Shown here one piece after another: positions 1 through 5,334 of a stretch of DNA of 5,838 nucleotides. This stretch comes from Moraxellaceae bacterium (lineage in GTDB: Bacteria; Pseudomonadota; Gammaproteobacteria; Pseudomonadales; Moraxellaceae). A program made the translations under genes and the position numbers. Every line of letters starts with the position of its first letter. Within the stretch, counting starts at the first letter, position 1. Below the pieces are notes generated by a model. That model saw only the letters and a program-made list of their open reading frames with translations. It had not been told where the DNA came from and did not search any database. The DNA lies in contig JACMMY010000201.1 in NCBI GenBank assembly GCA_014378805.1, positions 1 through 5,838 on the forward strand, in the 5' to 3' direction.

Positions 1-904
1 TCACGCCTTCACGTAATGCACCATCTGAATAACCCATTCGCTCGATACCAAGCACTTCAAACAAACCCATCAAAATAGCCAAACCCGCAGGTAAGACTGC
101 TTTACGGTCTTCCTTTAAACCTTCAAAATCAATCTCGTCAGTATGTTTCCATTTCAGTATTTGTTCGCATAACTTGAGCAGTGCTGAATAAGTAATATGA
201 CCTTGCTCATCGGTCAATCCTTGTTGCATCAACAATTGTCGCGCCGCTTTAATCGTGCCACTCGAACCAATCACCGTATCCCAACCTGTTTCACGATAGA
301 TTGCCGCAATCACAGTCACTTCTTTGCGCGCCGCATTTTTGGCTTGCTCAAAGGCTTGCTCACTGATTTGACCATCCGCAAAAAATTTACGGGTAAAGGC
401 AACACAGCCCATTTGCAATGATTCGGTTTGCAGTGGATCAAAATCCTGACCAATAATAAACTCCGTCGATCCTCCGCCGATGTCCACCACCAGACGACGT
501 CCGCCTGCGGCAGTCGTATGTGACACCCCTAAATAAATCAGACGCGCCTCTTCACGACCCGCAATAATCTCAATCGATTTTGGGAGTATCTTTTGGGCTT
601 TATCAATAAATTCTTGTGCGTTGGCGGCTTCGCGTAACGCATTGGTTGCAACTATCCGCATGCGCTGCGGCATCACACTGCCCAAACGCCCGACAAAGCG
701 AGACAAACAATCCAAACCGCGTTGCTGCGCTTCATCACTTAAAATTTTATCGGCATCCAATCCTGCAGCCAATTGCACTTTTTCCGACATCGACGCAACT
801 TTGCGCACCTCGCCATGATCTAAACGCGCGATTGCCAAGTGAAAACTATTTGACCCCAAATCGATCGCAGCCAACAGTTCTTCTTCAGGAAAAAAATCAG
901 CCAT
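1..904 (-). CDS. ppx: Exopolyphosphatase Ppx (Ppx/GppA family), C-terminal part beyond the window
   Basis: The enzyme removes terminal phosphate from inorganic polyphosphate. The reading frame is open from the ATG at 904-902 to the left edge, giving 301 residues; the family is usually about 500 residues, so the C-terminal part is missing. Visible landmarks of the ASKHA-fold Ppx/GppA family are AIDLGSNSFH at residues 13-22 (phosphate-1 loop), GREEARLIYLGV at 117-128 (the glutamate here matches the catalytic Glu of E. coli Ppx), DIGGGSTEF at 141-149 (phosphate-2 loop), GSSGTIKA at 213-220 and DRKAVLPAGLAIL at 267-279. The ATG puts the first motif where the family has it; upstream there is only a G-rich, weak Shine-Dalgarno (GGGGTTGGG). 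It is divergent from trxA. GppA is the main alternative; absence of the 3' half prevents a firm split, but gene order with trxA and rho and the overall sequence favour Ppx. Confidence 0.93.
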   Translation of the reverse strand, partial: MADFFPEEELLAAIDLGSNSFHLAIARLDHGEVRKVASMSEKVQLAAGLDADKILSDEAQQRGLDCLSRFVGRLGSVMPQRMRIVATNALREAANAQEFIDKAQKILPKSIEIIAGREEARLIYLGVSHTTAAGGRRLVVDIGGGSTEFIIGQDFDPLQTESLQMGCVAFTRKFFADGQISEQAFEQAKNAARKEVTVIAAIYRETGWDTVIGSSGTIKAARQLLMQQGLTDEQGHITYSALLKLCEQILKWKHTDEIDFEGLKEDRKAVLPAGLAILMGLFEVLGIERMGYSDGALREGV

Positions 905-1218
905 CAGTACCCAACCCCAAACACAAAGAATAAAAACAATGTAAGTTTACAATCATCAAGTAAAAGCAGTCACATAGATGGTTTTACAAACGCTCATTCG
1001 CAAAACGTTCTGTAACCTTAACATCATGACCTGATCAACATCCAGAAATCCACAGTGAATTCTTAATGACAAAGCTGGAGTTTAACGCGAAAAGACTGTA
1101 AAACCCACTCAAAACAACATCAAAATCACTCAACGAAAGACCTTAAATTGTCATATTCTATCAATAGGAAAGATATTCATTGAGGTAAAAACGTCATTTT
1201 TATCTACTAAATCTCCAA

Positions 1219-1246
1219 TGATCGACAGAACCGATCACCACGATCA
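1219..1246. repeat. TGATCG/CGATCA dyad with an extra direct half-site
   Basis: TGATCG (1219-1224) and CGATCA (1232-1237) form a perfect 6-bp inverted repeat around a 7-base spacer. A second CGATCAC (1241-1247) repeats the right arm directly, 9 bp after the first. The arrangement resembles a multi-site operator between ppx and trxA, but short GATC-containing repeats also arise by chance. No regulator can be named. Confidence 0.35.
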
Positions 1247-1298
1247 CTAGAGACCATTTGACAGCGCGTGCTTTAACCTTGAAAATCGTAACATTCTC

Positions 1299-1319
1299 CT
1301 GCATATCCTTTTTATGCAG
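1299..1319. repeat. Perfect 7-bp inverted repeat CTGCATA/TATGCAG
   Basis: CTGCATA (1299-1305) and TATGCAG (1313-1319) are exact reverse complements around a 7-base pyrimidine-rich loop. The dyad lies about 135 bp before trxA and could be an operator or an RNA hairpin in a long trxA leader. It has no U-tract, so it is not an intrinsic terminator. A weak promoter-like pair, TTGAAA (1279-1284) and CATATC (1302-1307), overlaps its left arm. Confidence 0.4.
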
Positions 1320-1390
1320 CCGTACTAATATTTGAAACAAAGTATCTGTAAAGCACGTCAATACAGCAAATCACCGCAAATACAACCACT

Positions 1391-1416
1391 TCTGTGATGA
1401 CACTATAAAACACAGA
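1391..1416 (+). promoter_or_regulatory. Possible trxA promoter region inside a TCTGTG/CACAGA dyad
   Basis: TATAAA (1404-1409) lies between inverted 6-mers TCTGTG (1391-1396) and CACAGA (1411-1416), about 45 bases before the trxA start. No recognisable -35 lies 16-18 bases upstream (TACAAC at 17). If this is the promoter it would be activator-dependent or weak; the dyad could bind a regulator. This is inference from spacing and symmetry only. Confidence 0.25.
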
Positions 1417-1454
1417 TCATTGGATTTTGCTAAATCTATATTTAGGAGCATGCT

Positions 1455-1778
1455 ATGAGCGACATTATCAACACCACCGACAGTAACTTTAAAGCTGACG
1501 TACTCGATTCGGACATTCCCGTTCTAGTTGACTTCTGGGCAAGCTGGTGTGCGCCATGTAAACAAATCGCACCCGTACTCGAAGCACTCTCTGCTGAATA
1601 TGACGGCAAAATCAAAATTGTTAAAGTCGACGTCACTGCAAACGAACAAACGTCCGTAGACTACAACATCCGCAATATTCCTGCGCTATTGATCTTCAAA
1701 AATGGCGAAAAAGTCGATCAGAAAGTCGGTGCTGCACCGCGCTCACAACTGGTCGCATTCATCGAACAACATATCTAA
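1455..1778 (+). CDS. trxA: Thioredoxin 1 (TrxA)
   Basis: A cytoplasmic dithiol protein that reduces disulfides in ribonucleotide reductase, PAPS reductase, peroxidases and other partners, and is itself recharged by thioredoxin reductase. At 107 residues it is full length for the family (E. coli 108). The buried Asp26, Lys57, active site W31-C32-A33-P34-C35-K36 and the cis-proline P76 in NIRNIPALL all fall at E. coli positions. The active site reads WCAPC instead of the common WCGPC; Ala at this position is a tolerated natural variant. No signal peptide is present. The ATG at 1455 is chosen because AGGAG (1444-1448) stands 6 bases before it; the ATG at 1450 is out of frame. It is divergent from ppx and is separated from rho by 668 bases, so it is probably its own transcription unit. 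Confidence 0.97.
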   Translation: MSDIINTTDSNFKADVLDSDIPVLVDFWASWCAPCKQIAPVLEALSAEYDGKIKIVKVDVTANEQTSVDYNIRNIPALLIFKNGEKVDQKVGAAPRSQLVAFIEQHI

Positions 1779-1799
1779 GCAAGGCGTCATTGAAATGCT

Positions 1800-1833
1800 T
1801 TTTAGCGCGTCGTATATTTACCGCGCGCTAAAA
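1800..1833 (+). terminator. Hairpin just after trxA, possible terminator
   Basis: TTTTAGCGCG (1800-1809) and CGCGCTAAAA (1824-1833) are perfect 10-bp inverted repeats with a 14-base loop, 21 bases after the trxA stop. The core is G+C rich but neither strand has a U-tract after the stem, so as an intrinsic terminator it is imperfect. It could instead protect the trxA mRNA 3' end from exonucleases after Rho-dependent termination. The 10-mer TTTTTAGCGC at its left edge recurs at 1969-1978. Confidence 0.45.
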
Positions 1834-1903
1834 GTTCACAAAAACAGCAATCCCGCTCACAGCAAAAATTAATTGTTATTTTTACGTAATTCAGCATCTG
1901 ACA

Positions 1904-1933
1904 TTGACATTTCAATATCAAAGGTTTTATAGT
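1904..1933 (+). promoter_or_regulatory. Predicted sigma-70 promoter of rho
   Basis: A perfect -35 TTGACA (1904-1909) is followed after 18 bases by TATAGT (1928-1933), five of six matches to the -10 consensus. This is the best promoter match I found in the window. Transcription would start near 1940, about 507 bases before the rho start codon. It lies past the trxA hairpin, so rho is probably expressed independently of trxA. Confidence 0.65.
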
Positions 1934-1991
1934 GACTCTTAATGAAAGGATTTATACATATTTAGTGGTTTTTAGCGCTAATTTAATCAAA

Positions 1992-2007
1992 TAGACCAGT
2001 CGGTCAA
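1992..2007. promoter_or_regulatory. TetR-family-type operator GACC-N4-GGTC
   Basis: TAGACCAGTCGGTCAA contains inverted GACC/GGTC arms around 4 bases. From memory it differs by one base from the NemR box (TAGACC-N4-GGTCTA) and by two from the RutR box (TTGACCA-N2-TGGTCAA), both TetR-family sites. No TetR gene is in the window. It sits about 50 bases downstream of the predicted rho transcription start, an unusual place for a repressor site; it may be a roadblock site, a relic of a lost gene, or chance. Confidence 0.4.
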
Positions 2008-2337
2008 TTCAGATTCATGAACTCAAAATTTTATTTATTTCGTCTGCTTACCTAATGTTTTTTAGCATGACGACTGAACGTTTTTCGCTTTTTACTGCTA
2101 CTTCAATCTTTAAGCAAGATCTGCCGTCGCAATAAAACCAATGCCTTAGAGAAAATAGACTTAGATAATTTCCCTATTGCTGCGAGCCCATGCTGTATCG
2201 ATATTAAACTGATTCAAATTTAAGCGACTTAATTTTTAACTTTTAAATAAGACATCCAATGCACTGCACACTGTATTCACACATCGCTGAACCTGACGAC
2301 ATGAAAAGCAGATCAGCAAAAATCAGATGCTCAATGC

Positions 2338-2446
2338 CATCCTCTTCAAAAATAATGCAATTAACATCCTATTTTACCAACCCGATTAAGCAATACCTGT
2401 TGTTTCTCTCCACTTCCCTCCGACTTCTGTCTACGAATCCTGCTCT
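2338..2446 (+). promoter_or_regulatory. Rut-like C-rich, G-poor segment before rho
   Basis: By hand count this 109-base stretch has about 36 C and 9 G, with many pyrimidine-C dinucleotides (for example CTCTCCACTTCCCTCCG at 2405-2421) and no obvious hairpin. A C-over-G bubble of this kind is the hallmark of Rho utilisation sites. Directly before the rho start it fits autogenous attenuation by Rho. It also leaves rho without a Shine-Dalgarno sequence. Confidence 0.5.
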
Positions 2447-3718
2447 ATGAATCTTACCGAACTCAAGAAAAAACCAATCAGCGAACTCGTTCATATCGCT
2501 GAACAAATTGGTCTAGAAAACATGGCGAGAAATCGCAAACAAGACATTATTTTTGCCCTGCTCAAACGTCACGCGATGAACGGCGACGAAATTTTCGGTG
2601 ACGGCGTCCTCGAAATTCTCGGCGACGGCTTCGGCTTCCTCCGCTCTGCTGAAGGTTCTTACCTCGCAGGGCCAGACGATATTTACGTCAGCCCAAGCCA
2701 AATCCGTCGTTTCAATCTACGCACTGGCGACACGATTAACGGCACGATTCGTCCACCGAAAGAAGGCGAGCGTTATTTCGCGCTGCTCAAAGTGAATACG
2801 ATTAACTACGATTCTCCAGAAAGTGCGCGGAATAAAATCCTATTCGAGAACTTGACGCCTCTGTTTCCAACCAAACAAATGATCATGGAACTCGGCAATG
2901 GCACAACCGAAGACTTAACGGGTCGTGTGATCGATTTGATGTCGCCGATTGGTAAAGGTCAGCGCGCCATCATTGTCGCACCGCCAAAAGCGGGTAAAAC
3001 CATGCTGTTGCAAACCCTTGCACAGTCGATTACCCGTAACAATCCAGAAGCGTATCTGATTGTTTTATTGATTGATGAGCGCCCAGAAGAAGTCACTGAA
3101 ATGCAGCGTTCTGTGCATGGCGAAGTCGTCGCATCGACGTTCGATGAGCCACCCGCACGTCACGTTCAAGTCGCTGAAATGGTCATTGAAAAAGCAAAGC
3201 GCCTTGTTGAACATAAAAAAGATGTGGTCATTCTGCTCGATTCGATTACCCGTCTCGCGCGCGCTTATAACACGGTGATTCCATCATCAGGCAAAGTATT
3301 GACCGGTGGTGTTGATGCACATGCGTTAGAGCGTCCAAAACGTTTCTTCGGAGCGGCACGTAATATTGAAGAAGGTGGATCATTGACCATCATCGGTACT
3401 GCGCTGATTGAAACGGGCTCAAAAATGGATGAAGTCATTTTTGAAGAGTTCAAAGGAACAGGCAATTCGGAAATTACCCTTGAACGCCGTATCGCTGAAA
3501 AACGCGTATTCCCTGCCATGAACATCAAGAAATCGGGTACGCGCCGTGAAGAACGTCTGATGGACGAAGATACCCTGCGTAAAGTTTGGATTCTGCGTAA
3601 GTTGTTGCATCCGATGGATGAAGTGCAAGCGATTGAATTCTTGCTTGATCGCATGAAGGACACCAAAACCAACGATGACTTCTTTGACCAAATGAAGAAG
3701 AAATCAGTAACGGCTTAA
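2447..3718 (+). CDS. rho: Transcription termination factor Rho
   Basis: A hexameric RNA-dependent ATPase/helicase that binds C-rich nascent RNA and terminates transcription. The product has 423 residues (E. coli 419), full length. The N-terminal Rho domain begins MNLTELKK as in E. coli; the primary RNA-binding motif DGFGFLR is at 60-66. The ATPase has Walker A APPKAGKT at 178-185 (K181, K184), catalytic E211 with R212 in LIDERPEEV, Walker B VVILLD ending at D265, the Q-loop region SSGKVLTGG at 280-288, and the arginine finger R366 in SGTRREE. All stand at E. coli numbering, so no domain is missing. The short C-terminal tail KKKSVTA extends beyond E. coli Rho. The ATG at 2447 matches the conserved N-terminus, although no Shine-Dalgarno precedes it (the upstream bases are pyrimidine-rich). 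An intrinsic terminator follows 30 bases after the stop. Confidence 0.99.
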   Translation: MNLTELKKKPISELVHIAEQIGLENMARNRKQDIIFALLKRHAMNGDEIFGDGVLEILGDGFGFLRSAEGSYLAGPDDIYVSPSQIRRFNLRTGDTINGTIRPPKEGERYFALLKVNTINYDSPESARNKILFENLTPLFPTKQMIMELGNGTTEDLTGRVIDLMSPIGKGQRAIIVAPPKAGKTMLLQTLAQSITRNNPEAYLIVLLIDERPEEVTEMQRSVHGEVVASTFDEPPARHVQVAEMVIEKAKRLVEHKKDVVILLDSITRLARAYNTVIPSSGKVLTGGVDAHALERPKRFFGAARNIEEGGSLTIIGTALIETGSKMDEVIFEEFKGTGNSEITLERRIAEKRVFPAMNIKKSGTRREERLMDEDTLRKVWILRKLLHPMDEVQAIEFLLDRMKDTKTNDDFFDQMKKKSVTA

Positions 3719-3748
3719 TCGCTCATTGACCATCGATTTTTAAAATCA

Positions 3749-3785
3749 AAAAAACCGCACTGATCAAAAGATGGTGCGGTTTTTT
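3749..3785 (+). terminator. Intrinsic terminator of rho
   Basis: AAAAAACCGCAC (3749-3760) and GTGCGGTTTTTT (3774-3785) form a perfect 12-bp inverted repeat with a 13-base loop, ending in a run of six T. The six-base CCGCAC/GTGCGG core plus U-tract is a classic Rho-independent terminator. The A-run on the left also gives a U-tract for leftward transcription, so it can act in both directions. Notably the rho gene itself ends with a Rho-independent signal. Confidence 0.93.
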
Positions 3786-3915
3786 ATTGCTAAAATAACT
3801 TGAATAATCATCAATAGATCAATAAACGAACAACTTTTAATTTTTTCGCATATACCATACAGAGTGCCTGACTAATAATGACATCTCCAAAACGTAACTC
3901 ACAGAGGAAAATGTT

Positions 3916-3996
3916 ATGTCAAAACCAACCAATGCTCCAAGTACAACAGGCAATCCTTCAGGTGGTGGTCGTGGAAACAACACCCCAAGTAAGTAA
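3916..3996 (+). CDS. Small Gly/Pro/Asn/Ser-rich protein, 26 residues, function unknown
   Basis: The frame starts at ATG 3916 and ends at TAA 3994-3996. A good ribosome binding site, GAGGAAA at 3904-3910, stands about 7 bases before the ATG, which is the main reason to call a gene this short. The product begins MSKPTNAPSTTGNPSGGG, then continues RGNNTPSK. It has no hydrophobic residue able to form a core or membrane helix, is positively charged overall (three basic, no acidic residues), and should be disordered. An AATAAT (3874-3879), five of six matches to a -10, lies 36 bases upstream but lacks a clear -35. A strong hairpin follows 19 bases after the stop, so start signal, frame and terminator make a compact unit. 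I cannot assign a family; the ATG at 3911 opens another 31-codon frame but is too close to the ribosome binding site. Confidence 0.6.
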   Translation: MSKPTNAPSTTGNPSGGGRGNNTPSK

Positions 3997-4002
3997 CGAT
4001 TG

Positions 4003-4737
4003 TTAATATCTCGACAAGTCAGAAGGCCAGCTGTCTGTGCCTTCTGACTTATATTTACTATCAAATAATCTGAATAGTAAATCTGACTTAACAAAATAAA
4101 TATCGCTCTGGAATGAATGGTATTTAGCGATAAAAAGTATTGAATGCATGTAAATCATCCATAGACCAGTTAAAGAAAAGCTATTAAAAACCTTAGAACT
4201 TTCATATAGTCTCTTTGAACCAATCAACTGATAAATATAACTTAAGTAGAAAATCCTACCTCCTTCTTTAACTTGTCTTGCTGCATACTTAATTCTTTCA
4301 GCTTGCTCATCACTCAGTAATGAAAAACAATCTTCATCTTTTGGGATTTTTTCTGGTACACCTAAAGATTTATTAATCTGTTTATTTGATTCAACAAATG
4401 CAATAGTTTTGACTACATTCCAAAACAAATGACCAAGCGACTTTCTTTTTCCCTTTATTTTTCCAACCGTTAAATACTTATAAAGGGATATGCTCTTAAA
4501 TTTTTCTCTAAAAATCAACGCATCAAGATGAAGTATGATAAGTAAAATATTAAAGTCGCGTTGCAATAGTAAATCTAAAGTAATTAAATCCTTATGCTCA
4601 TCATCAAAGAAATTTTCTTTCAGAAAACTATGCATCTCGACAACATCTTCTTTTGGAAAATTATTCCTTTCTAAATTATTAAAAGTATCAATATGTTTAT
4701 TCCATATAACAAACTTTTCATTTGGGTATAATTTCAT
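4003..4737 (-). CDS. Unknown AT-rich protein, 244 codons, possibly the 3' part of a gene split by an amber codon
   Basis: I do not recognise this protein. It begins MKLYPNEKFVIWNKH and is rich in Lys, Leu, Ile, Phe and Ser. Two hydrophobic stretches stand out: NILLIILHLDALIF at about residues 63-76 and LTGLWMIYMHSILFIAKYH at about 189-207; they could be membrane or buried helices. No catalytic motif is evident. The ATG at 4737 has no convincing Shine-Dalgarno. The same frame continues upstream for eight codons to a single TAG (4762-4764) and beyond it into the next ORF (4762-5022), so this may be the distal part of one gene. The C-terminal codons pass through the hairpin at 4016-4050, so the native C-terminus may have been replaced. 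Base composition is much more AT-rich than rho or yefM-yoeB, which suggests foreign origin. Confidence 0.6.
   Translation of the reverse strand: MKLYPNEKFVIWNKHIDTFNNLERNNFPKEDVVEMHSFLKENFFDDEHKDLITLDLLLQRDFNILLIILHLDALIFREKFKSISLYKYLTVGKIKGKRKSLGHLFWNVVKTIAFVESNKQINKSLGVPEKIPKDEDCFSLLSDEQAERIKYAARQVKEGGRIFYLSYIYQLIGSKRLYESSKVFNSFSLTGLWMIYMHSILFIAKYHSFQSDIYFVKSDLLFRLFDSKYKSEGTDSWPSDLSRY
4016..4050 (+). terminator. 12-bp perfect hairpin, probable terminator of the small gene
   Basis: AAGTCAGAAGGC (4016-4027) and GCCTTCTGACTT (4039-4050) are exact inverted repeats with an 11-base loop, 19 bases after the stop of the small gene. The following ATATTTA is only moderately T-rich, so efficiency is uncertain; the leftward side (GTCGAGATATT) is worse. 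The hairpin lies inside the last codons of the minus-strand frame 4737-4003, where it encodes the residues KSEGTDSWPSDL. Confidence 0.65.
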
Positions 4738-4761
4738 TTCTTTAAGCTTTTTAACAAAATG

Positions 4762-5022
4762 CTAATCTTTATTATATTTTTCTGGATGGTCTATGATGTC
4801 GTCGAATAATTCAGATTGCTCACAAGATATTTGGTGATTTTTTATTTTACTAATCAAAACTTTCAAATTGATTTTATATGCTTCACTACTGTCATTATTG
4901 ACGACTTTTTTGAATTGTTTTGGCAAACCAGCCCATAACTCATGACGATATGGACTCAAATGAGTTTCTAAAAAAAAAAATGTTTCTGCGAAGGGAATTT
5001 CTTCTAAAGGGATTTCACTCAC
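4762..5022 (-). CDS. Unknown 86-codon ORF, GTG start, possibly the 5' part of the same gene
   Basis: The start must be GTG at 5022-5020: an in-frame TAG lies two codons upstream and no internal ATG exists. AGG at 5030-5028, within GGTAGG, is spaced 5 bases from it and is a usable ribosome binding site. The product begins MSEIPLEEIPFAETFFFLE and ends FDDIIDHPEKYNKD, then TAG. The first third is acidic and the middle basic (KQFKK); no family motif is recognised. Codons 15-18 lie in an 11-base T run (4980-4970) encoding FFFL. It begins 48 bases after the yoeB stop on the same strand, so it may be on the toxin-antitoxin transcript. The TAG is followed in the same frame by eight codons and then the 244-codon ORF. 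Confidence 0.55.
   Translation of the reverse strand: MSEIPLEEIPFAETFFFLETHLSPYRHELWAGLPKQFKKVVNNDSSEAYKINLKVLISKIKNHQISCEQSELFDDIIDHPEKYNKD
4970..4980. repeat. Homopolymer run of 11 A (T on the coding strand)
   Basis: The run lies near the 5' end of the 86-codon ORF. Homopolymers of this length are prone to replication and transcriptional slippage; a change by one base would close the frame, because the other two frames upstream of the run carry stops. It is also a place where sequencing errors are common. Confidence 0.85.
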
Positions 5023-5070
5023 TTTTACCTACCGGAGCTTCTGGAAAAACCGAAATAGCTCATTAAGACA

Positions 5071-5334
5071 TCAATCATAATGCCCACGACAAGCTAACAC
5101 TGTGAAATCCGCATCAGTCACCGCATAAACCAAACGATGTTTATCATCAATCCGCCGACTCCAAAAGCCCGACAAATTACCGAGCAATGGCTCGGGCTTA
5201 CCGATTCCTTCAAAAGGATCACGAATTGAAGCATTGATCAGCAAATTGATCCGTTTTAATGTCTTTCTGTCCTGACCTTGCCAGTATTGATAATCTTCCC
5301 AAGCCGTCGGCGTAAACGAAAGTACCCGACTCAC
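5071..5334 (-). CDS. yoeB: YoeB-family toxin (ribosome-dependent mRNA endonuclease)
   Basis: YoeB toxins bind the ribosomal A site and cleave mRNA being translated; YefM neutralises them. The product has 87 residues (E. coli YoeB 84) and shares with it W-x-DY-x-YW near residues 12-18, the basic patch KTLKRIN, PFEG-x-GKPEPL at 40-50, NLSGFWSRRI at 53-62 and HRLVYAVTD at 66-74. The catalytic residues are present: E48, R67, H85 and Y86, matching E46, R65, H83 and Y84 of E. coli. The start is GTG at 5334-5332, overlapping the yefM stop in GTGA, so the toxin is translationally coupled to the antitoxin, with no strong ribosome binding site of its own. One extra Asp follows the usual His-Tyr end. 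The gene appears intact and the toxin likely active. Confidence 0.95.
   Translation of the reverse strand: MSRVLSFTPTAWEDYQYWQGQDRKTLKRINLLINASIRDPFEGIGKPEPLLGNLSGFWSRRIDDKHRLVYAVTDADFTVLACRGHYD

Larger units (their letters stand above)
905..1454. other. Divergent ppx/trxA intergenic region
   Basis: These 550 bases contain no supported gene. They must carry the promoters of both ppx (leftward) and trxA (rightward), but I found no strong sigma-70 match for either. The best rightward candidate away from trxA is TTGTCA (1148-1153) with GATATT (1172-1177), spacer 18, about 265 bases before trxA. Nearer to trxA there is only a TATAAA (1404-1409) without a good -35. Three dyads (1219-1237, 1299-1319, 1391-1416) are listed separately. 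Confidence 0.6.
1940..2446 (+). promoter_or_regulatory. Long 5' leader of rho
   Basis: No supported gene lies between the predicted rho promoter and the rho start. In E. coli the rho mRNA has a long leader (about 250 nt) through which Rho attenuates its own gene; this leader would be about twice as long. It holds a 10-bp palindrome TTAGCGCTAA (1972-1981), a TetR-type dyad (1992-2007), several T-runs of the form TTTTTAGC/TTTTTCGC (1969, 2059, 2081) and a C-rich, G-poor 3' end. A 63-codon frame (2259-2450) lacks a ribosome binding site and overlaps the rho start by ATGA. The leader's function is inferred from position and composition. Confidence 0.55.

Noticed and set aside
616..933. 105-codon plus-strand frame (and shorter ones at 197-421 and 621-818)
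   Set aside because: They lie antisense to ppx, whose frame is supported by several family motifs; their translations look like random His/Pro/Arg-rich shadow sequence and lack ribosome binding sites.
1442..1636. 64-codon minus-strand frame across trxA
   Set aside because: Antisense to a clear thioredoxin gene, with low-complexity Ser/Leu/Thr composition and no start signal.
2259..2450. 63-codon frame as an annotated leader-peptide gene
   Set aside because: No ribosome binding site and no recognisable product; openness is expected from G-poor sequence. Kept only as a finding because of the ATGA overlap with rho.
3265..3691. Minus-strand frames of 135 and 90 codons inside rho
   Set aside because: Shadows of the conserved rho coding sequence; the rho frame has all expected motifs throughout.
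3911..4006. Alternative 31-codon frame from the ATG at 3911
   Set aside because: The ribosome binding site would be only 2-4 bases from this ATG; spacing to the ATG at 3916 is normal.
3837..4094. 85-codon minus-strand frame covering the small gene and both sides
   Set aside because: It runs antisense through the small gene and through the terminator hairpin, and has no ribosome binding site evidence; the plus-strand 26-codon frame has a good one.
4535..4765. 76-codon plus-strand frame rich in Ser, Lys and Phe
   Set aside because: Antisense to the 244-codon ORF; arises from AT-rich composition.
5180..5195. CCGAGC-AATG-GCTCGG hairpin inside yoeB
   Set aside because: It is within codons for the conserved PEPLLGNL region and has no U-tract; most likely a coding coincidence.
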